Shown here one piece after another: positions 1 to 6,750 of a stretch of DNA of 20,298 nt (positions are counted from its first letter, which is position 1; each line of letters starts with the position of its first letter). The notes under the pieces were generated by a model. The model was given only the letters and a program-made list of their open reading frames with translations, did no database searches and had not been told where the DNA came from. The translations under genes were made by a program, and so were the position numbers. Source of the DNA: Symbiodinium natans (Eukaryota; Sar; Dinophyceae; Suessiales; Symbiodiniaceae); contig CAJNDS010001392.1 in assembly GCA_905221605.1 (NCBI GenBank), positions 1 to 20,298 of the forward strand, written 5' to 3'.

Positions 1-78
1 GCGCACGCGCACAACACGCACACGCACACCCACCCCCACCCACGCACGCACGCACGCACACACACACACACACACAAC
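1..78. repeat. CA/CG-rich microsatellite
   Basis: Alternating CA with interspersed CG (cacgca) gives way to a pure CA run at about 57-76. It is simple-sequence DNA with no coding content. It is cut by the window edge, so its full length is unknown. Confidence 0.9.
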
Positions 79-184
79 AAAAACTTCCAGACATCATGGA
101 ATGTGGCCCCCTGTGTCACGTCCGCAACATGATAAACCCTAAGCAGGCCCCAAAACCTTAACCACCAAAAAGGATTTTGAAGGG

Positions 185-352
185 AACCCTAAACCCTAAA
201 CCCTGAAACCCTAAACCCTGAAACCCTGAACCTAAACCCTAAACCCTGAACCCTGAACCCTAAACCCTAAACCTTAAACCCTAAGCCCTAAACCCTAAAC
301 CAAATTTCAGCCCTAAACCTTAAACCCTAAGCCCTAAACCCTATAAACCCTA
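185..352 (-). repeat. degenerate interstitial telomere-like array (CCCTAAA)
   Basis: This is a run of CCCTAAA units with frequent variants (CCCTGAA, CCTTAAA, CCCTAAG). It is interrupted near 301-310 by a non-repeat insert (caaatttcag) that recurs at 506-515 in the same context. The degeneracy points to an old block rather than an active telomere end. Confidence 0.9.
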
Positions 353-456
353 ATCCCCGCGTCCTGGAGCTCATTCAGCCCTGTCCAGAAAAGACGGAAC
401 CAAAGCTCGCGGTCCTGGGTCGATACCCTGCCGGGCGTAGGGTTTGGGTACCATAG
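331..456 (+). other. GC-rich island with open frame, possible exon relic
   Basis: The + frame is open from just after a stop at 328-330 to the TAG at 454-456. The non-repeat part (from about 355) reads RVLELIQPCPEKTEPK then LAVLGRYPAG. By hand count, 11 of about 30 non-repeat codons start with G, a mild coding-like bias. There is no ATG, and telomere-like DNA lies on both sides. A GC-rich stretch of this length stays open by chance fairly often, so this is only a candidate. The family is not recognised. Confidence 0.2.
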
Positions 457-469
457 GGCTTCCCTGTAG

Positions 470-690
470 CCCTAAACCCTAAACCCTGAACCCTAAACCC
501 TAAACCAAATTTCAGCCCTAAAGCAACATCCGCTCCCGACTAAACCCCGACTAAACCCTAAACCCTAAACCCCTATGTCATCCAACCCTCCCAAGCTGAC
601 CCTCCCTAAAGCCCTCAACCCTAAACCCTTGAAGACCTAAACCCTGAAGCCCTAAACCCTAAAGCCCTCAACCCCTAAACCTAAAAAAGC
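470..690 (-). repeat. degenerate telomere-like array (CCCTAAA)
   Basis: Short clusters of CCCTAAA, CCCTGAA and CCCTCAA are separated by 10-30 bp unique pieces. The cluster at 491-522 duplicates 286-317. From about 700 the sequence changes to a mixed AT-rich stretch with 'atagcccctatatacc', which resembles the core of the inverted-repeat element at 7733-7889. Confidence 0.8.
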
Positions 691-810
691 CTTCCTTAAA
701 TGAGCTACATATAGGGTTTAGGGTGACCGTTTATAGCCCCTATATACCTAAGTAGCGCCCAAAAGAGCCCATAATAAGCCTTGACGTTGATTCAAGGCCC
801 GGGCTAGGCA

Positions 811-965
811 CCCTAAAGCCTAAACCCTTTTTAACAACTAAACCCTAAATCCTAAAACCCCAAACCCTCAACCCTAAACCGCTAAACCGTAAACCCTAAA
901 CACTAAACACCCAAACCCTAAACCCTAAACCCTAAACCCTAAACCCTAAACCCGAAAACCCTAAA
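811..965 (-). repeat. telomere-like array (CCCTAAA)
   Basis: The block starts degenerate and becomes near-perfect at 914-950. Single-base changes include CACTAAA and CCGTAAA. It is followed by a unique island at 966-1087, in which I see no gene. Confidence 0.9.
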
Positions 966-1087
966 AGCTTTCAAGGCCCAGAGTCGGGTATGCCCGGGTA
1001 GAATGCCTGTACCTTAGTTGTCCAGTATCGTCGGGGAGCTCAAGGTTAACCCATGGGAATATATAGGGAATAGGATACCCCCAAAAA

Positions 1088-1166
1088 GGTTTAGGGTTTA
1101 GGGTTTAGGGTTTAGGGTTTAGGGTTTAGGGTTTAGGGTTTAGGGTTTAGGGTTTAGGGTTTAGGG
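1088..1166 (+). repeat. perfect telomere-like array (TTTAGGG), about 11 copies
   Basis: These are uninterrupted heptamers with the G-rich strand on +. The orientation is opposite to the C-strand block ending at 965, with a 122-bp unique spacer between them. Confidence 0.95.
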
Positions 1167-1271
1167 CTACTCTACTACTGAGGTACGGCTGCGGCTATCT
1201 GCTCTTGCGTCCCAGACATCAGGTGGCCACCAGGGACCATGAGACCACACACCTGCCAGCCCCGCTTTCAG
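1167..1271 (+). other. GC-rich island between two G-strand arrays
   Basis: This is unique sequence of about 105 bp. Two + frames are open over most of it (one reads YGCGYLLLRPRHQVATRDHE), so openness alone does not choose a frame. It ends in CTTTCAG at 1265-1271 directly before the next array. It could be an exon relic or simply GC-rich spacer. Confidence 0.2.
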
Positions 1272-1508
1272 CTAGGGTTCAGGGTCTAGGGTCTAGGGTC
1301 TAGGGTCTAGGGTTTAGGGTTTAGGGTTTAAGGGTTTTAGGGTTTTAGGGTTTTAGGGTTTTAGGGTTTTAGGGTTTTAGGGTTTTAGGGTTTTAGGGTT
1401 TTAGGGTTTTAGGGTTTTAGGGTTTTAGGGTTTTAGGGTTTTAGGGTTTTAGGGTTTTAGGGTTTTAGGGTCTTAGGGTTTTAGGGTTTTAGGGTTTAGG
1501 GTTTAGGG
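1272..1508 (+). repeat. composite array: GGTCTAG, TTTAGGG, then 8-bp TTTTAGGG
   Basis: There are four consecutive GGTCTAG variants (about 1281-1311) and a few TTTAGGG units. Then follow about 20 copies of the octamer TTTTAGGG (about 1331-1494), with one variant (TCTTAGGG), and a return to TTTAGGG. Long homogeneous runs of one variant with sharp edges suggest local tandem amplification by slippage or unequal exchange rather than telomerase synthesis. Confidence 0.93.
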
Positions 1509-1632
1509 TCTTCACACCCCAAGGCCTAAGAAGTCCTCAACACCCTCAAGACCTTACAAATTACAAGCCTTGAAACTCTTAGCGCCTAAACGGGAAAGCC
1601 CTGCACTAAAACCCGAAAGCCCCCAAACACCG
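1509..1632 (+). repeat. dispersed repeat, copy A (diverged copy at 17148-17231)
   Basis: This unique-looking 124-bp segment begins TCTTCACACCCCAAG and contains ACACCCTCAAGACCTTACA and AAAACCCGAAAGCC in order. The same three blocks, in the same order and orientation, occur at 17148-17231 with internal deletions. It is therefore an old duplicated segment. No coding function is evident. Confidence 0.8.
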
Positions 1633-1665
1633 TTTTCTTAGGGTTTCGGGCGGATAGCTTTTGGG

Positions 1666-1883
1666 GTTCAGGGTTTAGGGTTAGGGTTTAGGGTTTAGGG
1701 TTTAGGGTTTAGGGTTTAGGGTTTAGGGTTTAGGGTTTAGGGTTTAGGGTTTAGGGTTTAGGGTTTAGGGTTTAGGGTTTAGGTTTAAGGTTTAGGGTTT
1801 AGGGTTTAGGGTTTAGGGTTTAGGGTTTAGGGTTTAGGGTTTAGGGTTTAGGGTTTAGGGTTTAGGGTTTAGGGTTTAGGGTT
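1666..1883 (+). repeat. long telomere-like array (TTTAGGG), about 28 copies
   Basis: Near-perfect heptamers run on the + strand, with one short irregularity near 1782-1793. A 100-bp spacer separates it from the opposite-strand array at 1984-2102, so the two could pair as a long foldback. Confidence 0.95.
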
Positions 1884-1983
1884 CATGTGTTGTACCCTTA
1901 TCCTCCTCTGCCTCGATGAGGATGGCTTAGAAACCTAATGTTACACCAAAGGACCGTCTTTTGATGTTTGGGTTTATGGGCAA

Positions 1984-2102
1984 CCTAAACCCTAAACCCC
2001 AAACCCTAAACCCTAAACCCTAAACCCTAAACCCTAAACCCTAAACCCTAAACCCTAACCCTAAACCCTAAACCCTAAACCCTAGACCCTAGACCCTAAA
2101 CC
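1984..2102 (-). repeat. telomere-like array (CCCTAAA), about 16 copies
   Basis: Near-perfect C-strand heptamers end with two CCCTAGA variants. The array is inverted relative to 1666-1883. Confidence 0.95.
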
Positions 2103-2630
2103 GATGCCTGAAGCCCCGAATCTGGCATCCATCGCAATCCGGACGAAACCCTAAGAAGAACTTAGCGCTTCTTTTGGCACCAGCACAGACGTCCTGCGAG
2201 ATGGTAGGAGTTAGGGTATACTTGGAGGTTCATGCAACTACTAACCACTTAGAACTGTACATGTAACCCACTTATAAGCCCCTTAAGTGCCCTAATATGG
2301 ATAGAAGTACACTTACAAGTACAATGGTTAATAAGTACCCTGAAACTCCTAGGGTTCATGCTCCAACAGACTGAAACTCCCAAGGAGGTCCTCGCCAGCT
2401 TCACGCCAGAACTGCTGCATCTTTTCGCACTTAGGGACCTTGCCCGTGACAGAAGATAGGCTTTAAACAAGAAACTTGAAGAACCCAAAGAGGTATGGCA
2501 TCTTCAACAAACTTGAACACTACAGAATGAGTTGCGTGTGTTGAGGCTCCTGGAGTGTAGTAAGCTGGCTTTAGGCGTAGGTGCTCGGTGTTTGGGGCGC
2601 GGGAGATCACCCCAGCACTCCCTCCTCTCC
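2103..2630. other. unique region with one foldback-family motif and one short ORF
   Basis: About 530 bp are largely free of telomere-like repeats. The segment carries the motif TACTTGGAGGTTCATG at 2219-2234, a member of the dispersed family seen at 15410, 16729, 16817 and 18392. It also carries AT-rich stretches with repeated 'acaagtac' and the 33-residue frame at 2358-2459. I see no promoter or RNA gene here. Confidence 0.5.
2358..2459 (+). CDS. short ORF, 33 aa, possible exon relic
   Basis: ATG at 2358 and TAG at 2457. The reading includes LQQTETPKEVLASFTPELLH followed by LFALRDLARDRR. The frame has mixed hydrophobic and charged residues and no repeat-derived residues, unlike the array-derived frames. 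The frame is open upstream to about 2268 with less convincing content. No family is recognised. A 33-codon frame is not significant alone, so this is a weak candidate for a gene fragment. Confidence 0.2.
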   Translation: MLQQTETPKEVLASFTPELLHLFALRDLARDRR

Positions 2631-2674
2631 GGGTTTAGGGTTTAGGGTTTAGGGTTTAGGGTTTAGGGTTTAGG
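2631..2674 (+). repeat. short telomere-like array (TTTAGGG), about 6 copies
   Basis: Perfect heptamers on the + strand lie alone between unique regions. Confidence 0.95.
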
Positions 2675-3459
2675 AGTTTGAAAGCATGGCCCAGTCACTG
2701 TGTTGCAATACAGGCATCCTGTGGTGGGGGTTCATTCCTCGTACAAGGAACCTAGAACCCCAAAAGGGCAAAAGGGTACGAGTGGGTGATCAAGAAAGGC
2801 TTCAAGTTTGGGCTCAATGGTTCAGTAGTAGACTATGATGGCGCAAAATCACATAATAGCATAATGACACAATCACACAACAGCATAGTGACATAGTAGC
2901 CAGTGACATATTACCCCAATCTCATAGTAGCACAGGCAAGATCATGATCATGGAGCAACATAACGACAGAATATGATAATGGAAGAACAACCATAAGAAC
3001 ATAATAGCACAGCATATTGCTCTAGTATCAGAATGGAATTTGAATAAACGTCAAGCTAACCTAAGAATAATAGCTAATCATGTAACAACATAGTATAAAA
3101 TTTGCCCCTCGCGACGCTTGATGTCCATGCACAGGAATTGCCTGAAACCCTTCGTGTTTTAAGGCTAACGGGCCCGAAGCCCTAAACTCTAAACCACCCG
3201 AGGCCCTGACCCGGAATCCTATCCGAAATCCTGACAGCCCTGCTTAAAAGCTCTTTGGACTTTGTCAGTCTACTTGGGACCCCCAAGAGACCCTGTTAAA
3301 AACCCACCGTACTATCTCTACTTGCTAAGCCAAAAGGCACTAACCCCTAAACCCTGAACCCGAAATCCTTTTGTGCACAAGGCCGACAATTTTGCCATAA
3401 CAAACCTAAAATCTCAGAACCTGATGGTGAACCGTGCGCTTTGAGGGCCTTGGCCTGCG
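2675..3459. other. unique AT-richer region with degenerate short tandem motif
   Basis: About 785 bp contain only single degenerate telomere-like units (3178-3195 and 3343-3367). At 2848-3015 a loose 9-11-bp unit recurs (cataatagca, cataatgaca, catagtgaca, catagtagc), which looks like a decayed minisatellite. I see no convincing gene or RNA. Confidence 0.5.
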
Positions 3460-3490
3460 TTTAGGGTTTAGGGTTTAGGGTCTAGGGTTA
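3460..3490 (+). repeat. short telomere-like block (TTTAGGG), 4 copies
   Basis: Three perfect units are followed by one TCTAGGG variant. Unique sequence lies on both sides. Confidence 0.85.
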
Positions 3491-4004
3491 AGGCCATCTG
3501 GACAGGAGGCTGCGTAGCACATGTCCCCCGAACGAAACCAGCCATCGGGACAGGGGCCAGAGTAGGTGCCAGAGACAGACATGTCCTGACGGCGCCGTGG
3601 GCTGTCTGGCTGCAGACTTACTTGGGGCACTTATGGCCTCAAGCCCTGAACCCTAACCCTAAACCGTTCGGGACCAGTACTGGTCCCTTATTAACCCCCC
3701 CTCTCCCTGGCCCCTGACCCCCTGACGGCCCCCCTAGCCCCCCTTCGAGACCTTGCTGGCACCCTTGACTCTCGGATTCAACCAACATCAGAAACTGAAT
3801 AAGTTTTGAAAAGTGGACTGTTGTCTGATGTCTGAGTTTAGGCCTAAACCCTAAAAGGAATAGGTTTGGGTGGCTTTGCCGCCTTGGACGGCGTGGGGTG
3901 GGAGAAAAGTGTTAGATGGCCCTCCACAATCGGGCCAAAGCTGCTCTTCGGCATCTCACGAAGCTTTCGAGCTTAGCCTTCACAGCATCTACGCCCTATC
4001 ACAG
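3491..4004. other. unique region with two tiny C-strand blocks and a palindrome
   Basis: About 510 bp hold CCCTAAA-type units at 3643-3664 and 3844-3856 and an 18-bp perfect palindrome at 3670-3687. A pyrimidine-rich stretch (3694-3742) is rich in CCCCC runs. No gene is supported. Confidence 0.5.
3670..3687. repeat. perfect 18-bp palindrome centred on AGTACT
   Basis: GGGACCAGTACTGGTCCC is identical to its reverse complement. About 0.1 perfect 18-bp palindromes are expected by chance in a random window this size. It could be a dimeric protein-binding site or a remnant of a foldback tip. No neighbouring gene supports a regulatory role. Confidence 0.85.
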
Positions 4005-4083
4005 CAAACCCTAAACCCTGAACCCTGAACCCTGAACCCTGAACCCTAAACCCTAAACCCTAAACCCTGAACCCTGAACCCTA
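4005..4083 (-). repeat. telomere-like array (CCCTAAA/CCCTGAA), about 11 copies
   Basis: CCCTAAA and CCCTGAA units are mixed in small homogeneous groups. The array lies immediately upstream of the open frame starting at 4096. Confidence 0.9.
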
Positions 4084-4095
4084 CACCCGAAACCC

Positions 4096-4209
4096 ATGCA
4101 CCTACCGAAGCTCCTCGTCGCTGCTCCCCGGCGAGGGTTCCTGATGCTGAGAGACGATTTGGGGCATGGTGCGTCGGGGCAGCTTGCAAGCAAGGGCCTC
4201 TTCTCCTAG
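4096..4209 (+). CDS. short ORF, 37 aa, candidate exon
   Basis: ATG at 4096 and TAG at 4207. It opens MHLPKLLVAAPRRGF and later has LRDDLGHGASGQLASKG. Twelve of the first 34 codons start with G, a coding-like bias. The tail at about 4195-4217 (ggcctcttctcctaggctcgt) is a degenerate direct copy of the start of the next island (4332-4358), across the array at 4218-4322. It could be the first exon of a gene continuing into 4323-4439, or chance. The family is not recognised. Confidence 0.25.
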   Translation: MHLPKLLVAAPRRGFLMLRDDLGHGASGQLASKGLFS

Positions 4210-4217
4210 GCTCGTCA

Positions 4218-4322
4218 GGGTTTAGGGTTTGGGGTTTGGGGTTTAGGTTTAGGGTTTAGGGTTTAGGGTTTAGGGTTTAGGGTTTAGGGTTTAGGGTTTA
4301 GGGTTTAGGGTTTAGGGTTTAG
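4218..4322 (+). repeat. telomere-like array (TTTAGGG), about 14 copies
   Basis: There are a few TTTGGGG variants at the start and perfect heptamers afterwards. It separates the two candidate exons at 4096-4209 and 4323-4439. Its G strand supplies GT and AG dinucleotides in each unit. Confidence 0.95.
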
Positions 4323-4439
4323 AGGCCTAGAGGCCTTCTCCGAAGGCCACAGCTCGTTCACATCGCTGAAGAGCAGGAGATGCCCGCACACGATGTGAAA
4401 TACCGCAAAGCCTGGGATCCCACTGCTTGGGGCCTTGAG
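4323..4439 (+). CDS. candidate exon with strong coding-like frame
   Basis: The frame is open from a stop at 4320-4322 and continues into the following array (stop near 4464). It reads GLLRRPQLVHIAEEQEMPAH and then DVKYRKAWDPTAWGLE. By hand count, 14 of 36 codons from 4332 begin with G. The right edge is GAG followed by GTTGAG, a good 5' splice-like site, with the array after it. On the left, TAG occurs at 4328-4330. A second frame (from 4331) is also open for about 22 codons, so the frame is probable but not certain. The protein family is not recognised. Confidence 0.35.
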
Positions 4440-4560
4440 GTTGAGGGTTTAGGGTTTAGGGTTTAGGGTTTAGGGTTTAGGGTTTAGGGTTTAGGGTGTA
4501 GGGTTTAGGGTTAAGGGTTAGGGTCACGGCTGAGGGTTTTGATTTTATTTTGCGCTTTAG
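4440..4560 (+). other. candidate GT-AG intron with telomere-like body
   Basis: The segment starts GTTGAG directly after the coding-like island. Its body is G-strand telomere-like repeat (4443-4523). It ends in a T-rich tract (gattttattttgcgctttag, 4541-4560) with terminal AG. Removing it joins GAG to CGG in phase 0, and the frame stays open. At 121 nt it is a plausible intron size. This is the best splice-site pair I could find. It is a prediction by eye, without transcript support. Confidence 0.35.
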
Positions 4561-4632
4561 CGGGGGCCGGCTGTGCTTCCACTTAGGAAAAACAAAGGCA
4601 TAGCTGATGCGGATACACGAGACCAACCCTAA
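4561..4632 (+). other. candidate exon fragment after T-rich AG
   Basis: The frame from 4561 reads RGPAVLPLRKNKGIADADTR and runs into a TAA in the next C-strand array. The octamer GATGCGGA at 4606-4613 recurs at 4790-4797, just beyond that array. The array therefore sits between direct copies and could be an insertion. Deleting from one copy to the other keeps the frame open to a TGA at 4892-4894. Confidence 0.22.
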
Positions 4633-4743
4633 GCCCTAAGCCCTAAGCCCTAAAGCCTAAAGCCTAAAGCCTAAAGCCTAAAGCCTAAACCCTAAAGCCT
4701 AAAGCCTCAAGCCGAAACCCTAAACCCTAAACCCTAAACCCTA
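4625..4743 (-). repeat. variant telomere-like array (CCCTAAG, CCTAAAG, CCCTAAA)
   Basis: Small runs of three variants lie side by side: CCCTAAG, then about seven AGCCTAA units, then CCCTAAA. The flanks carry the direct octamer GATGCGGA (4606-4613 and 4790-4797). Confidence 0.9.
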
Positions 4744-4790
4744 CACTAAAGGCCGAGAAACCTCGCACGCCATCGACGGCGCGTGTGTCG

Positions 4791-4901
4791 ATGCGGACCT
4801 TTCTCGCAAGCGGCTTTCGTGTCAACTCGGGCAAGGTGGTCATTGCAAGTCTGGCCGCGTCTGGCCACTTAAGCGCACCTGCCACATGTCTTGAGCCCTA
4901 A
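4791..4901 (+). CDS. short ORF, 36 aa, candidate exon
   Basis: ATG at 4791 and TAA at 4899. It reads MRTFLASGFRVNSGKVVIAS and then LAASGHLSAPATC. Thirteen of 36 codons start with G, and the frame is open upstream to about 4735. An overlapping frame from 4790 (DADLSRKRLSCQLGQGGH) is also open to the TGA at 4892, so the true frame, if any, is not settled. The family is not recognised. Confidence 0.27.
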   Translation: MRTFLASGFRVNSGKVVIASLAASGHLSAPATCLEP

Positions 4902-4955
4902 AGCCACGGCTTAGGGATGAAAACCCTAAACTCGGGACTTTCCCCCTCATACTTG

Positions 4956-5018
4956 TCTAGCAGTCCTTAATGGGGATTCTAATAAGGGGCACTATAATCC
5001 TTATGAAGGACTGTTAGA
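4956..5018. repeat. 63-bp inverted-repeat (foldback) element
   Basis: The outer arms TCTAGCAGTCCTT (4956-4968) and AAGGACTGTTAGA (5006-5018) are complementary except at one position. Inner bases (ggggatt against aatcc) extend the pairing imperfectly. It is MITE-like in size but has no recognised family or clear target duplication. Confidence 0.7.
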
Positions 5019-5189
5019 ACAAAAGGAAACAACCCAAACCTAAACTCGACACCCGAAAGTATTCGCAACGTGCGTTTGCGCAACTTGTTTTTTTTCCATG
5101 TCCCCACATCTCAAGGGATTGGAATGCGCTTGGCTTTGGCCCTAACTGGCTTAGTCATTCCATAGCTCCAAAGAACAAAGGCCGAAACC

Positions 5190-5310
5190 CGAAACCGTGA
5201 ACCCTGAACCCCAAACCCCAACAAACCCTCAGCAGTCTGCAGCCCACAACCCTGCCAGGCCTTGCAGGGTTGTGGGGTTCAGGGTTGTGAGGTTGTAGGG
5301 CTTAGGGGTC
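5190..5310. repeat. C-strand to G-strand foldback with perfect 13-bp hairpin
   Basis: CCCTGAACCCC-type units (to 5230) are followed by the perfect stem CCCACAACCCTGC (5243-5255) and GCAGGGTTGTGGG (5264-5276) with an 8-nt loop. G-strand units (GGGTTCAGGGTT) come after it. The whole is a symmetric foldback at an orientation switch. Confidence 0.8.
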
Positions 5311-5325
5311 TCGTTTCAGATGCCA

Positions 5326-5417
5326 GGTTTCGGGTTTAGGGTTTAGGGTTATGTCCTTACTTCCTAACCGCTGGCCAGGGTTTCGAGTTTGGGGTTTAGG
5401 ATTTGGGGTTTAGGGCT
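5326..5417 (+). repeat. degenerate telomere-like blocks (TTTAGGG)
   Basis: Two short degenerate G-strand clusters (5326-5350 and 5380-5417) with TTTGGGG and TTTCGGG variants are separated by 30 bp of unique sequence. Confidence 0.8.
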
Positions 5418-5542
5418 TCGTGGTCTGGAGAAAGTAGGAGCTGCAACCAGTGCACGTATGGCGATGGAGACACACACACTCTCTCTCGCACGCACTTCTA
5501 CACCCAACGCAGGACTAAAAGAGAGAGATGCAAAGACATCTA

Positions 5543-5613
5543 TACTATATATATATGTACATACATACATACATACATACATACATACATACATACATAC
5601 ATACATACATACA

Positions 5614-5645
<32 letters not shown>

Positions 5646-5691
5646 CAAATACATACATATACAAATACAATCAAATACATATACACACATA
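5543..5691. repeat. ATAC tetranucleotide microsatellite
   Basis: About 21 ATAC units (about 5557-5643) are preceded by a TA run and followed by degenerate ATAC-like sequence. The open frames crossing it on both strands (Tyr-Ile-His-Thr and Met-Tyr-Val-Cys repeats) are artefacts of the tetranucleotide and not genes. Confidence 0.97.
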
Positions 5692-5968
5692 GACTAGCAG
5701 GACGAAGGGTTCAGAGCCCATGCAAGGAGAAGGTCTGCGGGTCTCTCCGCACCTCCCTGCAAGGCAGGATCCCCCCAAATCCCTAAGGTCCTATACCCTA
5801 AAAACCTTAAAATCTTAAAACAAAATCCCTAATTTTAAAGCCCCTAAAAAAAAAAAAAAAAACGCCTTCTTTCTGGCGCGACCGGCGGGCGCCGTTTCGG
5901 GTCAGGTTCCCCAAGCACTGCGCTGCAGTGCAGCGTGTACCCCATGTCTTGTCAGGGCTTACAGGGCT
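5692..5968. other. unique region with poly-A tract
   Basis: Low-order sequence holds a few degenerate CCCTAAA-like units (5778-5850) that grade into a run of 17 A (5846-5862). The poly-A could be the tail of a retroposed sequence, but no element body or target duplication was seen. No gene is supported. Confidence 0.4.
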
Positions 5969-5969
5969 T

Positions 5970-6146
5970 CCTTGGAAGTTAATGGGTACCTATAATAGGG
6001 TTTAGGGTTTAGGGTTTAGGGTTTAGGCTGGTTAATGGGTACCTAGAACCCCAACTATGAGTCTGCTTAAATCCGACTTAGAGGACTTAGGGGGCTTACA
6101 AGTACAGTTATGATTGGGTTTAGAAGCAGGAACCTCCAAGTAAGGC
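5970..6146. mobile_element. MITE-like inverted-repeat element split by telomere-like insert
   Basis: The left end (CTTGGAAGTT at 5971-5980) and right end (AACCTCCAAG at 6131-6140) are inverted copies of the dispersed CTTGGAGGTT motif. Near the left end lies a TTTAGGG insert (5993-6030). It is flanked by a perfect 15-bp direct repeat, GTTAATGGGTACCTA, at 5978-5992 and 6031-6045. The nesting suggests the element was there first and the repeats entered later. Confidence 0.55.
5978..6045 (+). repeat. telomere-like insert with 15-bp perfect direct repeats
   Basis: GTTAATGGGTACCTA is present at 5978-5992 and again at 6031-6045. The 38 bp between them contain four TTTAGGG units (5997-6027). The arrangement looks like a target-site duplication or microhomology repair scar around a captured telomeric sequence. 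Confidence 0.85.
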
Positions 6147-6222
6147 TTGGGGCCAACATCGGGGCTCACCCCACGGATTGCCCAAAAGATGCAGCATACA
6201 GCTGCTGCGGTATAGGGGTGCA

Positions 6223-6276
6223 AGGGTTTAGGGTTTAGGGGTGAGGGTTTGGGGTGTAGGGTTTAGGGTTTAGGGC
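6223..6276 (+). repeat. degenerate telomere-like block (TTTAGGG)
   Basis: About seven G-strand units with GGGGTGAGGG and GGGGTGTAGGG variants. Unique sequence follows to 6395. Confidence 0.85.
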
Positions 6277-6608
6277 AAGGACTCTGGTTGTTCTTCTCAT
6301 CCCCATGACTCATGACAGTGCTTGCTGTAGCAAGACAAGCACTGGCAGCAAATCTCCTGGAAATCTCTCTCAGTAGGATGTCAAAGGCTTAGGTTCTCGA
6401 GTTTAGGGTTCAGGGTTTGAGCGAGGTGGGGAAGTAGCGTGTGTGCTTCGCGAAGAAGAAGGGGGGCTCTGAGACACCTCGAACCCTGGATCCGTCCGAT
6501 TCGGAACCCGGCGACCTTACCCATGAACCGATTCAACAGCAAGCTACACTATAACCCCTACATCGACCGTGACTCCCGTGTAAGAGACTGGAAACTTGCT
6601 TCAAAAGG
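6277..6608. other. unique region, no gene supported
   Basis: About 330 bp with one degenerate G-strand pair at 6400-6420. A 75-codon + frame starts at 6439 and ends in Asn-Pro-Lys-Pro translated from CCCTAAA repeats. Its first 50 residues (CASRRRRGALRHLEPWIRP) come from unique sequence but show no recognisable domain. Confidence 0.4.
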
Positions 6609-6750
6609 TTACCCTAAACCCGAAACCCTAAACCCTAAACCCTTAACCCTAAACCCTGAACCCTAAACCTAACCCTAAACCCTGAACCCTGAACCCTAAA
6701 CCCTAAACCCTAAACCCTGAACCCTAAACCCTAAACCCTAAACCCTAAAC
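6609..6750 (-). repeat. telomere-like array (CCCTAAA/CCCTGAA), about 20 copies
   Basis: C-strand heptamers with interspersed CCCTGAA. The flanks share the loose similarity 'caaaaggtt' and 'taaaagggtt', too weak to call a direct repeat. Confidence 0.93.

Noticed and set aside
2800-2830. GGGCTCAATG near 2812 and 10857 as spliced-leader relics
   Set aside because: Only six or seven bases agree with the leader end and the diagnostic CAAG is missing.
5364-5786. Open frames of 102-127 codons on both strands across the ATAC microsatellite
   Set aside because: They translate the tetranucleotide repeat (Tyr-Ile-His-Thr, Met-Tyr-Val-Cys). All frames are open because ATAC repeats lack stops.
5846-5862. 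Poly-A run as the tail of a retrotransposon
   Set aside because: No element body, target duplication or reverse-transcriptase-like frame nearby; it grades out of A-rich degenerate CCCTAAA units.
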